This document shows positions 44,651 through 53,422 of a stretch of DNA of 64,000 nucleotides, one piece after another. The notes under the pieces are model-generated. The model saw nothing but the letters and a program-made list of their open reading frames with translations, was not told the DNA's origin and did no database searches. The stretch comes from Haloferula helveola (GTDB lineage Bacteria > Verrucomicrobiota > Verrucomicrobiia > Verrucomicrobiales > Akkermansiaceae). Where the stretch lies: contig NZ_AP024702.1 in assembly GCF_037076345.1 (NCBI RefSeq), forward strand, positions 5,580,001-5,644,000, written 5' to 3'. Every line of letters starts with the position of its first letter. The first letter of the stretch is position 1. Both the position numbers and the translations under genes were made by a program.

Positions 44651-47600
44651 CTATGGCAGCTGATCGGGAGTCGGCAACACCGATCCGTGGCGATGTCGGG
44701 TCTCCGAAACCGCCTGTTCCCTGAAAAACGGCGTCAATTCGATGCGGCCGTTGTTCACCGGCACAGCGTCCACGAGGCGGATTCCAGCCTCGATTGACGC
44801 CGCTTTCAGGCCAGCACCCGCCCCGACGGCCCGGATCACTCCGTATCGCCCGGGTTCGATTCGGCGGGCCAGCTGCGCCTCGTCCTCACGCCAGCACGGG
44901 AATGCGTGCCCCCACTCCGGCACCTCCGACTGAGACGGAACGGACCACTCGAAGTTCAAACCGGCGGCGACTGCGGCAAGGGTCAGTCGGGCGAGCGCGT
45001 TCGGGTTCTCCGCCCGCAGCAGCACCGGGCCGAGGGGGCGGTAGCGGAAGACATTCGCCTCGCTACGAAGCCCGCTCGGGTCGTGCTCAACTCCGAATTC
45101 CCGCCGCATCCAGAACGCATCGCTTTCCGCGGCTGCAACCAGGGAGTCATCGCCGGTGGCTTCAAGCAACTCCCCGACTTTCCGACCAACCGGTGCGCGG
45201 AACGAGAGCTCGCCGGCGTCGTGCCAAGTCGCGAACTGGGCGACATAATTCGGTCCTCCGGCTTTCGCGCCCGGCCCGAAACACGAGCGCTTCCATCCGC
45301 CGAATGGCTGACGCTGCACGATCGCTCCGGTAATCGGACGGTTGACGTAGGCATTCCCGACCTCGACGAGCTCTTTCCAGCGTTCCACTTCCGAGGGGTC
45401 GAGCGAATGGATGCCCCCGGTGAGCCCGAAGTCGGAGTCGTTCTGAATCCGGATCGCATGGTCGAGGTCTCGGGCTCTCACCAAGCCGAGCACCGGACCG
45501 AAGCACTCGGTGCGCCGATACCAGCTGTCCGGAGTGACTCCCAACTTGATCCCCGGCGACCAAAGGCACGGGTTGCCGTCGATCATCCTGGGTTCCAGCA
45601 ACCATGACTCGCCGGGGTCCAGGGTAGTGAGAGCCCGGTGCAGCGCTTCCCCCGGCTCGCGAACGACCGGCGTGACCATCGACGGATACGACCAAGAGGG
45701 CCCCACCCGGAGCGACTCAGCGGCATCCTTGAGTTGCCTGAGGAAACCGGGATTGTCGTAAACCTCGGCCTCGAGAATCGCCAGCGAGGCCGCCGAGCAC
45801 TTCTGCCCGGCATGGCCGAAAGCGCTGCGAACGAGATCCTTCACCGCAAGATCCGGATCGGCCGCCGCGGTGATGACGAGGGCATTCTTGCCCGAGGTCT
45901 CGGCAAGCAGGCGCATCTCGGGCTTCCACGACAGGAACATCCGGGCCGTCTCATAGGCACCGGTGAGGACGACAGCTCCGACCCGGTCATCGGAGACCAG
46001 CGAGCGCCCGATCTCGTTGTCCGGACACGGCACGAACTGGAGCACGTCTTTCGGGACTCCCGCATCCCAAAGCGCGTTCACCATCACCCAAGCGGAGAGC
46101 ACCGTCTCCGGTGCCGGCTTCAGGATCACCGTGTTGCCTGCCGCGAGGGGGGCGAGCACGCTCCCGCATGGAATCGCGAAGGGAAAGTTCCAAGGCGGAG
46201 TCACCACGACGGTTCCCAACGGCTCGAAGCCCGAACCATCGAGCCATCCCCCGTCCCGGAGACTACGGGCGTAGTAGTTGGCGAAATCGATAGCCTCGCT
46301 GACCTCCACGTCCGCCTCCATCACCGACTTGCCGGCATCCAGAACCATGGCCGCGGTCGCGTCGCCCCGCACCTCGGCGAGGCGCACCGCAACCTGCGCA
46401 AGAATATCGGCGCGGGATTCCACGCCGGCTGAATTCCAGTCCTTGCGAGCGGCCACCGAGGCATCGAGCGCGCGCCCGACCTGATGGTGGCCGGCAAGCC
46501 CGTAGCGATATGCGGTGTGCCCGGGGCGCGAAGGGTCGGTCGCGGTCGCTTCGTCATCACCCTCGATGAACTCCCCACCGATCTGCAGCGGAACCCGGTC
46601 GGGTGTTCGATCCCGCATCGCGTCGACCTTCGACCGAATCCACACCACATTGCCTTCCAGCGCCCAGTCGGTGTCGACCGAGTTCACGAAGGGGTCCGAC
46701 AACGGCAACTCGGCGACCGTTTCGGTCGCCCGGTCCTGACTCCGGCGAGGTCCGCTGGCGGTGGAGTCGATCATTCGGCACGCATTGAGAAAGCGCTGCT
46801 CCTGCCTCTCCCACGCCCCGTCCCCCGGTTTCATACCGAACAGGTCGTGCAGGAAATTCTCTGGCGACGTATTCTCGTCCAGCCTCCTGACGAGGTAAGC
46901 GATCGCGCTATGAAAGTCCTCGCGTTTCACGACAGGCGCATACAGCAGCAGGTCGCCGGCCACATCGCGAACCACCCTCGCCTGATGGTTGGCCATGCCT
47001 TCGAGCATCTCGAACTCCACCCTGCCCTCGACTCCCTCCCTCGCGCGGAGGAGTAGGCCATAGGCAACGTCGAACAGGTTGTGGCTGGCCACCCCGAGCC
47101 GCACAGCCCCTACGTTCTCCGGCTTGCAGCCTTCGTGCAGCATCCGTTTGAAGTTCGCATCCACCTCGGCCTTGCTTCCGTAGGGTGCCAGCGGCCAGTG
47201 ATGGATCTCCGATTCGACCGTCTCCATTGCGAGGTTGGCCCCCTTGACGATGCGGATCTTGATCCCGGCACCTCCCGCCGCGACACGCCGCCTTGCCCAT
47301 TCGTTCAACTCGATCTGAACCGGCCATGCGTCCGGCAGGTAGGCCTGCAGCACAATTCCCGCTTCGAGCCCGAGAAACTCGTCTTCCATGAGCACTTCCC
47401 GAAACGCGGCACAGGTCAGCCGGAGGTCGCGGTATTCCTCCATATCGAGGTTCACGAACTTCGGCGAGCCGTCCGTTCTGCGGTAGGCCATGGCGTTGCG
47501 ATAGAGAAGCCGCAGACGCTCCTTGATCTCCTGAAGGGTCTCCGGAAACCCGACCGCGTGGATCTGGCTGAAGATCGCGGAGAACTTGACCGAGATGTAG

Positions 47601-48166
47601 TCGCAATCCGGATCGGCGAGACGATCGAGATTCGCCTGCAGCCGCTGCTGCGCCTCGCCCTCACCGAGCACGGCCTCGCCCAGCTGGTTGAGGTTCAGCC
47701 GCATGCCCGCCTTGCGGCGTCGCGCAATGTGTTTGGAAAGCCGCTCCGACTCCGCCGGGAGGATCACCGAGGCGCTCTCGCGTCTCAGCTGCTCCGCGAC
47801 CTGTGGCATCACGATTTCCGGGGCGACCGCCGAAGCCGCTCCCCCCACACACATCGCGACACGCGCCGGGGTCGGCAGATAGACCGGCGCTCCGTAATCC
47901 TCGATCAGATCGCGGAAGCGCCTCGCCTTCCGCGCTTCACTCGGCGGCCGGAAGACCTGATCAGCCATCGCGAAGGTGAACGCCTTGCCCGGAGCGTCAT
48001 CCATCATCGCCGCGAGCTGCCTGGATTGCAGACGTTCGCCGATGCGGCGGGTCCGTTTCGCCTCCTCCAGCAACTCCCTGGCAAGCTCGACCGCCTCCCG
48101 TGCCAGCGAGGCATTGTCAACCGGGTTGGTCCGCATGCGTTCAAGTCGATCCGTGATGGAACTCAT
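44651..48166 (-). CDS. putA: Bifunctional proline dehydrogenase / glutamate-semialdehyde dehydrogenase
   Basis: 1,171 residues. Converts proline to glutamate in two steps, with electrons to quinone and to NAD. The proline dehydrogenase barrel spans about 60-440 (YISVKFSAIFSQI, RIVKGANLAMETVE, FEMLEGMANHQARVV). The aldehyde dehydrogenase spans about 500-970: VVTPPWNFPFAIPCG, the catalytic Glu in LLAETSGKNA and catalytic Cys790 in GQKCSAASLA. The C-terminal 190 residues are an additional ALDH-like domain of unclear role. The ribbon-helix-helix DNA-binding domain found at the N-terminus of the E. coli protein is absent, so it should not repress itself. A PAS/AraC regulator gene is divergent, 126 bases away. 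Confidence 0.95.
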   Translation of the reverse strand: MSSITDRLERMRTNPVDNASLAREAVELARELLEEAKRTRRIGERLQSRQLAAMMDDAPGKAFTFAMADQVFRPPSEARKARRFRDLIEDYGAPVYLPTPARVAMCVGGAASAVAPEIVMPQVAEQLRRESASVILPAESERLSKHIARRRKAGMRLNLNQLGEAVLGEGEAQQRLQANLDRLADPDCDYISVKFSAIFSQIHAVGFPETLQEIKERLRLLYRNAMAYRRTDGSPKFVNLDMEEYRDLRLTCAAFREVLMEDEFLGLEAGIVLQAYLPDAWPVQIELNEWARRRVAAGGAGIKIRIVKGANLAMETVESEIHHWPLAPYGSKAEVDANFKRMLHEGCKPENVGAVRLGVASHNLFDVAYGLLLRAREGVEGRVEFEMLEGMANHQARVVRDVAGDLLLYAPVVKREDFHSAIAYLVRRLDENTSPENFLHDLFGMKPGDGAWERQEQRFLNACRMIDSTASGPRRSQDRATETVAELPLSDPFVNSVDTDWALEGNVVWIRSKVDAMRDRTPDRVPLQIGGEFIEGDDEATATDPSRPGHTAYRYGLAGHHQVGRALDASVAARKDWNSAGVESRADILAQVAVRLAEVRGDATAAMVLDAGKSVMEADVEVSEAIDFANYYARSLRDGGWLDGSGFEPLGTVVVTPPWNFPFAIPCGSVLAPLAAGNTVILKPAPETVLSAWVMVNALWDAGVPKDVLQFVPCPDNEIGRSLVSDDRVGAVVLTGAYETARMFLSWKPEMRLLAETSGKNALVITAAADPDLAVKDLVRSAFGHAGQKCSAASLAILEAEVYDNPGFLRQLKDAAESLRVGPSWSYPSMVTPVVREPGEALHRALTTLDPGESWLLEPRMIDGNPCLWSPGIKLGVTPDSWYRRTECFGPVLGLVRARDLDHAIRIQNDSDFGLTGGIHSLDPSEVERWKELVEVGNAYVNRPITGAIVQRQPFGGWKRSCFGPGAKAGGPNYVAQFATWHDAGELSFRAPVGRKVGELLEATGDDSLVAAAESDAFWMRREFGVEHDPSGLRSEANVFRYRPLGPVLLRAENPNALARLTLAAVAAGLNFEWSVPSQSEVPEWGHAFPCWREDEAQLARRIEPGRYGVIRAVGAGAGLKAASIEAGIRLVDAVPVNNGRIELTPFFREQAVSETRHRHGSVLPTPDQLP

Positions 48167-48292
48167 AGCCCCCAGTATCGCATGCGGGGTCTTGACCGAA
48201 ATCGACGCCCACTCCGCCCGATGCGGTCAGAAACAGCCCGGTTCCCTGTGTCGTTGCGGGACGGCCAAGGGCCTGCTTTCCTTCGGCCCACG

Positions 48293-49036
48293 ATGGCCGT
48301 CGATATGGAATTCCTGCAGCGGGTGGACTCGCCCAGCTTCTGCGAGCGACTGTTCGCGGTGCTGCCGGATGTGCTGTTCTGCCTCAAGGACCGCGAGCGG
48401 CGCTATCGTGCGGCCAACCGGGCATTTGCCGAACGCCTCGGTCTGAAGAACCCGCAGCGGCTGATCGGCAGAATGGCGGAAGAGTTCTTTCCCCCCGATC
48501 TTGCCGTGGCATACCGCGAGCAGGATCTGCAGGTCCTGAACGACGGCAAGCCGCTTACCGATGAACTTGAGCTGGTGACGAATCGCGACGGCAGCGTCGG
48601 CTGGTATCTTGCAACCAAGGTCCCTCTCCACGACGCGGGCGGTGAGGTCATCGGACTTGCCTCCATATCACGGGATCTCCGGTCGCCGGAGGCAGGTGAG
48701 GCCGAGATTGAGGGAATCGCGCGTGTGGTGGACCACGTTAGGCACCACCTCGATGACGAGCTCCGCACGGCCGGTCTGGCGGAGATCTCCGGGTTCAGTC
48801 CCACCCAGCTGGATCGCCGTATGAAGAAGGTCTACCACCTGAGCACCGCCCAGTTCGTCCGCAAGACACGCATCCAGCATGCGGTCGACCAGCTGAGCCG
48901 GACCCGCCGCGGCATCGCGGACATCGCCCTCGAGTGCGGTTACGGTGACCAGACCGCATTCACCCGTCAGTTCCGCGCGACGGTCGGCATGCCGCCGGCG
49001 GCCTTCCGCGAGAGATCCAGCGAGCCATCTCGATGA
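48293..49036 (+). CDS. PAS-domain AraC-family transcriptional regulator
   Basis: 247 residues. A PAS domain (about 15-120: LFAVLPDVLFCLKDRERRYRAANRAFAERLG, then GWYLATKVPLHDAGGEVIG) is joined to an AraC-type double helix-turn-helix (about 150-242: LAEISGFSPTQLDRRMKKVYHLSTAQFVRKTRI, IADIALECGYGDQTAFTRQFRATVG). The PAS part may sense a small molecule or redox state. Its start lies 126 bases from the putA start on the opposite strand, so putA is the obvious candidate target. The stop overlaps the nadD start (ATGA). The frame is open far upstream, but the upstream part is antisense to putA and is not coding. Confidence 0.85.
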   Translation: MAVDMEFLQRVDSPSFCERLFAVLPDVLFCLKDRERRYRAANRAFAERLGLKNPQRLIGRMAEEFFPPDLAVAYREQDLQVLNDGKPLTDELELVTNRDGSVGWYLATKVPLHDAGGEVIGLASISRDLRSPEAGEAEIEGIARVVDHVRHHLDDELRTAGLAEISGFSPTQLDRRMKKVYHLSTAQFVRKTRIQHAVDQLSRTRRGIADIALECGYGDQTAFTRQFRATVGMPPAAFRERSSEPSR

Positions 49037-49614
49037 AGCAGCCGAAGAAAATCGCGCTGTTCGGTGGCAGCTTCGACCCGGTTCACCTCGGGCATCTCGA
49101 AATAGCCCGTCTGGCGGTCGAACAGGCGGAGCTTGATCGCGTGATCTTCATCCCCTGCAGGCTCTCGCCCCACAAGCAGGAGCTTACTCCGCCCGCATCC
49201 GGCAAAGACCGCCTCGAGATGCTTCGCATTGCCACCGATGGACTGCCATGGGCCACGGTCGATGATTTTGAGCTCCGGTCGCCACCACCGTCCTACTCCT
49301 ATCTCACCCTCCGGGAAATGAAGGAACGGTTCCCCGGCGTATTGCTCCACTGGCTGATGGGCAAGGACCAGTGGGATGCCTTGCCAACTTGGAAGGAATC
49401 TCGAGAGCTGGCGGAGACCCTGACCTTTCTCGTGTTTTCCCGCGACGGCGCTCCGGAGCCACGTGCCGGGTGGAAGATGATTCCCCTCAAAGGCACCCAC
49501 CCGGCCTCGGCGACGACCATTCGTCGGGAGCTCCCTAAAGGAGGAGACAGCGCGAAGTGGCTTCCGCACGGAGTGCTGGACTACATCCTCAAAAACGGGC
49601 TGTATCCCAGATGA
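49033..49614 (+). CDS. nadD: Nicotinate-nucleotide adenylyltransferase
   Basis: 193 residues. Adenylates nicotinate mononucleotide in NAD synthesis. The nucleotidyltransferase motif GGSFDPVHLGHL is at 11-22; IFIPCRLSPHK, SYSYLTLREMKERFP and the C-terminal ATTIRREL with DYILKNGLYP fit NadD. It is coupled to the upstream regulator gene by an ATGA overlap, an odd pairing for a biosynthetic gene. Confidence 0.93.
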   Translation: MKQPKKIALFGGSFDPVHLGHLEIARLAVEQAELDRVIFIPCRLSPHKQELTPPASGKDRLEMLRIATDGLPWATVDDFELRSPPPSYSYLTLREMKERFPGVLLHWLMGKDQWDALPTWKESRELAETLTFLVFSRDGAPEPRAGWKMIPLKGTHPASATTIRRELPKGGDSAKWLPHGVLDYILKNGLYPR

Positions 49615-49674
49615 ACGCCAGCTTGCCGAACCGGACACCAGCGTTACATTCCTAGGCTTACAAGATCCAGACTC

Positions 49675-50421
49675 ATGAAATTCCTCCTCGCTCCCCTGCT
49701 CGTCATCACCTGTTCAAGTCTGATGCCCGCATCGGCCCAAGACGACAGGAACGCCAAACTCGCCCCTTGGCAGCAGGACTATCTGAATCTTCCCCAAGAC
49801 CGAAGGGAAGAGTTCAAAAAGCATCTCTCGAAGGCTTCCGAATTGTTCAAGCAGAAGCGAATCTTCGAGACCATTGATGAACTGAATGCTGCGGAAAACA
49901 TCTTTGACGACTCTCCCGAGGTCGAAACCCTCTACGGCGCCTGTCAGGTTGAATTCCGCGCCTTCGACAAGGCCATGGAGCACTTCGAGCGCGCGAACGC
50001 ACTGACCCCCGGGAACGGCAGCGTGCTCTTCAACATCGGTGAAGTCTACTTCGTGCAGAAACGCTGGGATGATGCCCAAAAAGCTTTCGAACGTGTCCTG
50101 CTCCTGCTCGACGCCGACGACCAGTTTGCAATGACACGGCTCACCCAGTTCAAGATCCTCTTGTGCATGATCAAGCTCGGCAAACCCGACGAGGCACGCA
50201 AACTGGTGGACAAGTATGACATCCTAGATGACTCACCCTACCCATATTACGCTGAGGCCGCGATGGCCTACCACGACGGCGACGAGCTCAAGGCTGAAGC
50301 AGCACTGGCTCGAGCGGCGCGGATTTTCCGGCAGGAGGCGATTCTAGCCCCGTGGAAAGACACCCTGATGGAGTTCGGCTACATCAAGAGCTTCTACGGC
50401 GGAGACATCGAGGAGCCCTGA
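49675..50421 (+). CDS. Exported TPR protein
   Basis: 248 residues. A signal peptide (MKFLLAPLLVITCSSLMPASA) precedes helical TPR units, for example EVETLYGACQVEFRAFDKAMEHFERANALTPGN and GSVLFNIGEVYFVQKRWDDAQKAFERV. It ends with GYIKSFYGGDIEEP. TPRs mediate protein contacts; the partner is unknown. The gene stands between nadD and a convergent deaminase gene, whose stop is 6 bases away. Confidence 0.8.
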   Translation: MKFLLAPLLVITCSSLMPASAQDDRNAKLAPWQQDYLNLPQDRREEFKKHLSKASELFKQKRIFETIDELNAAENIFDDSPEVETLYGACQVEFRAFDKAMEHFERANALTPGNGSVLFNIGEVYFVQKRWDDAQKAFERVLLLLDADDQFAMTRLTQFKILLCMIKLGKPDEARKLVDKYDILDDSPYPYYAEAAMAYHDGDELKAEAALARAARIFRQEAILAPWKDTLMEFGYIKSFYGGDIEEP

Positions 50422-50427
50422 CGGGCA

Positions 50428-50862
50428 TCAAACCTCGGCGCCCGACAACGGGTGCTCGGCGATCCGCTCAAGCCGGATGCCGTAAAGCGCCGCGATCTCC
50501 GGCGCCTCTGAAGCGTGATACACATCGCGATAGTAGATTTCGCGTATCCCGTAGGCGCAGAGCGTCTGCATACATGCGGTGCACGGCATGGTAGTACTTG
50601 CCACCAGTTTGACCTCGCCTCTTCGGAACAGGCTGCAAAGGTTGATCTCGGCGTGCAGCATGAACTTCTGACGCCCGTCGCGATCGTCCCAGAAGCCGAT
50701 TGGCGCGTCATACCCGGGCGCCAGTCCGTTGTATGCCGTCCCGACCACCCGGTTATCGAAGTCGAGCGCCGCCGCACCCACTTTCCGATACGGGTCTTCG
50801 GAGCGCAGGGAGGCGACGTGCGCCAACGCCATCGCGTATTCTGGAATCGAGATCCGGTCCAC
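50428..50862 (-). CDS. dCMP-deaminase-like cytidine deaminase family protein
   Basis: 144 residues. A zinc-dependent deaminase of the cytidine/deoxycytidylate family. The zinc motifs are LHAEINLC (His and catalytic Glu) and MPCTACMQTL (two Cys), with GTAYNGLAPG upstream in the nucleotide site. The closest fit is deoxycytidylate deaminase (ComEB type), giving dUMP for thymidylate synthesis, but a related nucleoside or tRNA role cannot be excluded. The start is GTG. It lies 32 bases behind the anti-sigma gene on the same strand and might be the last gene of the rex operon. Confidence 0.82.
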   Translation of the reverse strand: MDRISIPEYAMALAHVASLRSEDPYRKVGAAALDFDNRVVGTAYNGLAPGYDAPIGFWDDRDGRQKFMLHAEINLCSLFRRGEVKLVASTTMPCTACMQTLCAYGIREIYYRDVYHASEAPEIAALYGIRLERIAEHPLSGAEV

Positions 50863-50894
50863 GCCCGCGACTCAACCGCGCCCTTCGCCAAGCG

Positions 50895-52136
50895 TCAATC
50901 GCCCGCTGATGCCAACAACATCGCTTTGCGGATCAACTGGTGAGTCTGTTGCCGAACCGGATCGGCATTGGCGCTCTCCGCTGCGCCCAAGGCTTCAGTC
51001 AACACCGCGAGGTCGACCTCGTCCCTAAGCCAGAGACCGAAAGCTGCCATGGCCACGGCATGTTTCATTTCCGCACCGGCAGGCTCCGCGACCTCGTCGA
51101 GATTCATTGTCGAGGAATCACTCCCTCTGCGAAACCGGATCTCCCCCATCGCCGAATTCGGATTCTCGAATTCGACAAGCACGAGAGTCGAGCGACCGGC
51201 CGGGAGAGTTGAGGGCAGCAATGCATCGTCGCGGCTCGCGAACGAACCGATCACCCGTCTCGGGGCTTTTGAAGCTGAGCGGATTTGGAAGTCGGCAAGA
51301 TCCTCCTCGCCGGCGACCCACTGAAGACCGAGCCACTTGGAGCCCTGCCATTCGATCACCTCGGCACCGAAACGGAACCCATTGAGTTCGATCGGTGAGG
51401 GCAGTCGCGCCGTATTGACCAACTCCTCGACCCGGACCGCACGCTTCGGAGGCAGACCCTCTTTCTCCGTAATCCAACGCCTCACCCAAGTCGCGCTTGA
51501 GGTTCCCAACACCACCGGCAACCGGAGGTTCGGCTCGTTGCTGAAACCCGACAGCTCGCTGCCAGCCGCCAACTCGGAAGCATCTGGCAGAGGCGAACGG
51601 TCGATCTCCTTGGCGACCTCGACCAAGAACTCCCCGGCATGGGACTCCAGTTGAGTCGCTTGGGTTCTCATGCCACCACCTCCAGCAGCCACTCCAACCT
51701 CACCGTCGCCGACCGACGGCCCCGGAAGCGGCAATAACGCCACCTCACGCGAGACGGAGAAGCCTCCGCCACCGCCGGTCTCGGTTCCCAGCCGACTTAA
51801 CAACACGGCAGCGAATGCGACCGCCGCCGCGGCGCCAATTCCCGTCAGCCACGGCCGCCACCGGCGGCGTGCCGATGCCAGCTCGACCACTTTTCCATCC
51901 AGGTCCGCCTCCCGTCCCGCCCTCATTACCGCCTCCCGCTGGGATGGCTTGAGACTCGCCGCCTTGGTTCCGAACGTGCCGTCGAGAAAACCCGCCATGC
52001 CGTCGATTTCACGCAAGCTCAACCGGATCGCGGGATCCGCTGCCGCCGCGCGCTCGACCATGGCCGCTTCATCAGCAGATAGTTCGCCGAGCACATAGGC
52101 GCTCAGGCGGAGATCGTCTGGAGTCATCTTCATCAT
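50895..52136 (-). CDS. Anti-sigma protein fused to YfbK-like segments lacking the VWA core
   Basis: 413 residues. The N-terminal 60 residues (DDLRLSAYVLGELSADEAAMVERAAAADPAIR) resemble anti-sigma domains that bind ECF sigma factors; one transmembrane segment follows at about 97-113. Residues 214-245 (ATWVRRWITEKEGLPPKRAVRVEELVN) match the conserved segment before the VWA domain in YfbK-type proteins, and 285-411 (RRVIGSFASR, LPAGRSTLVLVEFE, MKHAVAMAAFGLWLRD) match the DUF3520 part that normally follows it. The VWA domain of about 180 residues that should lie between them is missing. The start is at 52136, overlapping the sigma gene stop by ATGA, so the two are co-translated. It should tether and inhibit the sigma factor until an outside signal arrives. 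Confidence 0.75.
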   Translation of the reverse strand: MMKMTPDDLRLSAYVLGELSADEAAMVERAAAADPAIRLSLREIDGMAGFLDGTFGTKAASLKPSQREAVMRAGREADLDGKVVELASARRRWRPWLTGIGAAAAVAFAAVLLSRLGTETGGGGGFSVSREVALLPLPGPSVGDGEVGVAAGGGGMRTQATQLESHAGEFLVEVAKEIDRSPLPDASELAAGSELSGFSNEPNLRLPVVLGTSSATWVRRWITEKEGLPPKRAVRVEELVNTARLPSPIELNGFRFGAEVIEWQGSKWLGLQWVAGEEDLADFQIRSASKAPRRVIGSFASRDDALLPSTLPAGRSTLVLVEFENPNSAMGEIRFRRGSDSSTMNLDEVAEPAGAEMKHAVAMAAFGLWLRDEVDLAVLTEALGAAESANADPVRQQTHQLIRKAMLLASAGD

Positions 52137-52741
52137 GTCATGCCGTCCATCAGGTCGGCGGGCAAAAGGGTTCGGAGCCGTTTCAGGCCCGTGTGGATCA
52201 GGAAACCGACGTTGCCACTGGAAAGCCCGGTGGCCTCGCAAATCTCCTGATAGCTCAGACCATCCCGGAATTTCATCAGGATGACCGTCTGTTGGTTGTC
52301 GGAAAGGCGTTCGAGATACTTCATCACCTCCGCGATGCGCTCCTCTTGGTCGAATGCCTCGTCCGGTGCCTGTGCCGCCGTGGGCACCCGTCCGCGATCA
52401 TCCTCATCGAGAGGCGACATCCGCGACTCCTTTCTCAGAATGTCGAGGGCTCGGTTGCGGCAGACGGTGAAAAGCCAGTTCTTCAATCCGTCGCGGACCT
52501 TCTCGACATCCTGCTTACAGAGCCGGATGAAGGTGTCTTGAACGACGTCACGAGCCCGGTCGAGATCACGAACGAAGGTGTAAGCGTAGCCGATCAAGGG
52601 CGACTCGTACTCGGCGAGGGCGCGCTCAATGAATTGCTCACGGGTTTCGACCATGTTCGGACCGGCGGCGGGTGACGCCGCTTCTTGCCTAGAAACGGCC
52701 GGGTCCGGGATTTCTTGGGGAGTATTTTGGGGTGGCTGCAT
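52133..52741 (-). CDS. ECF RNA polymerase sigma factor
   Basis: 202 residues. Region 2 spans about 45-115 (SPLIGYAYTFVRDLDRARDVVQDTFIRLC, NWLFTVCRNRALDILRKE) and region 4 about 140-195 (LERLSDNQQTVILMKFRDGLSYQEICEATGLSSGNVGFLIHTGLKRLR). This is a typical length for an ECF factor plus a 30-residue N-terminal extension; a second ATG at codon 30 could be the true start. It begins 3 bases after the rex stop and overlaps the anti-sigma gene by ATGA, so rex, sigma and anti-sigma form one operon. Confidence 0.9.
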   Translation of the reverse strand: MQPPQNTPQEIPDPAVSRQEAASPAAGPNMVETREQFIERALAEYESPLIGYAYTFVRDLDRARDVVQDTFIRLCKQDVEKVRDGLKNWLFTVCRNRALDILRKESRMSPLDEDDRGRVPTAAQAPDEAFDQEERIAEVMKYLERLSDNQQTVILMKFRDGLSYQEICEATGLSSGNVGFLIHTGLKRLRTLLPADLMDGMT

Positions 52742-52744
52742 CCG

Positions 52745-53422
52745 TCAGCGGACGAAAAAGCTGAGATGCTCCAGTTCCAACGCGAGGTCCACATTGTTGA
52801 CGACCACGTCTTCGGGCACATCCAGCACCACCGGCGAGAAATTGAGGATTCCGGACACTCCGGCCGAAACCAGCCGATTGGCTAGGGACTGGGCGATACT
52901 TCCCGGGACGCAGAGAATGGCCAGCCGGACACCATCCGCCTCGATGCGCTCCTCAAGTTCCTTCTCCGAGAACACCGGAACTCCGATTCCCCGCGCCTTA
53001 ACGGCCTCAGGCTCGGCGTCGAAGGCCGCCACCACCTCGAAGCCTTCTTTCTGGAATCCCTGGTAGCGGAGAAGTGCCGATCCGAGGTTTCCCCCCCCCA
53101 CGAGCACGACCGGCTGAAGCCGCTCCCGGCCGAGAAGATCCCGGATCATCGACGCCAGTGTCTCCACCGGATACCCGAGGCCGCGGGTTCCAAACTGGCC
53201 GAAGTAGGCCAGATCCTTCCGCAACTGGGCAGGCTTGACGCCCGCCGCTTTTGCCAAGGCCGAGGAACTGACGGTCTCTTGCCCGTTCTCCACCAACCGC
53301 TGCAGGCAGCGGTGATAGATCGAGAGGCGGTAGATCGCCTTCTTGGGGATGTCGATTCGTTCCACGGGCGCGGAAGCAAAGGCTTCGGGATTTGACCGGT
53401 CAAGCTCCGAGCGGATTGCCAT
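52745..53422 (-). CDS. rex: Redox-sensing transcriptional repressor Rex
   Basis: 225 residues from the ATG at 53422. A winged helix N-terminus (PKKAIYRLSIYHRCLQRLVENGQETVSSSALAKAAGVKPAQLRKDLAYFG) is joined to a Rossmann domain (VVLVGGGNLGSALLRYQGF) and ends in the dimer-swap helix (VVNNVDLALELEHLSFFVR). Rex reads the NADH/NAD+ ratio and represses respiration and fermentation genes when NAD+ is abundant. The open frame extends to 53515 but the family length (210-225) favours 53422. It is the first gene of a sigma/anti-sigma operon. Confidence 0.93.
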   Translation of the reverse strand: MAIRSELDRSNPEAFASAPVERIDIPKKAIYRLSIYHRCLQRLVENGQETVSSSALAKAAGVKPAQLRKDLAYFGQFGTRGLGYPVETLASMIRDLLGRERLQPVVLVGGGNLGSALLRYQGFQKEGFEVVAAFDAEPEAVKARGIGVPVFSEKELEERIEADGVRLAILCVPGSIAQSLANRLVSAGVSGILNFSPVVLDVPEDVVVNNVDLALELEHLSFFVR

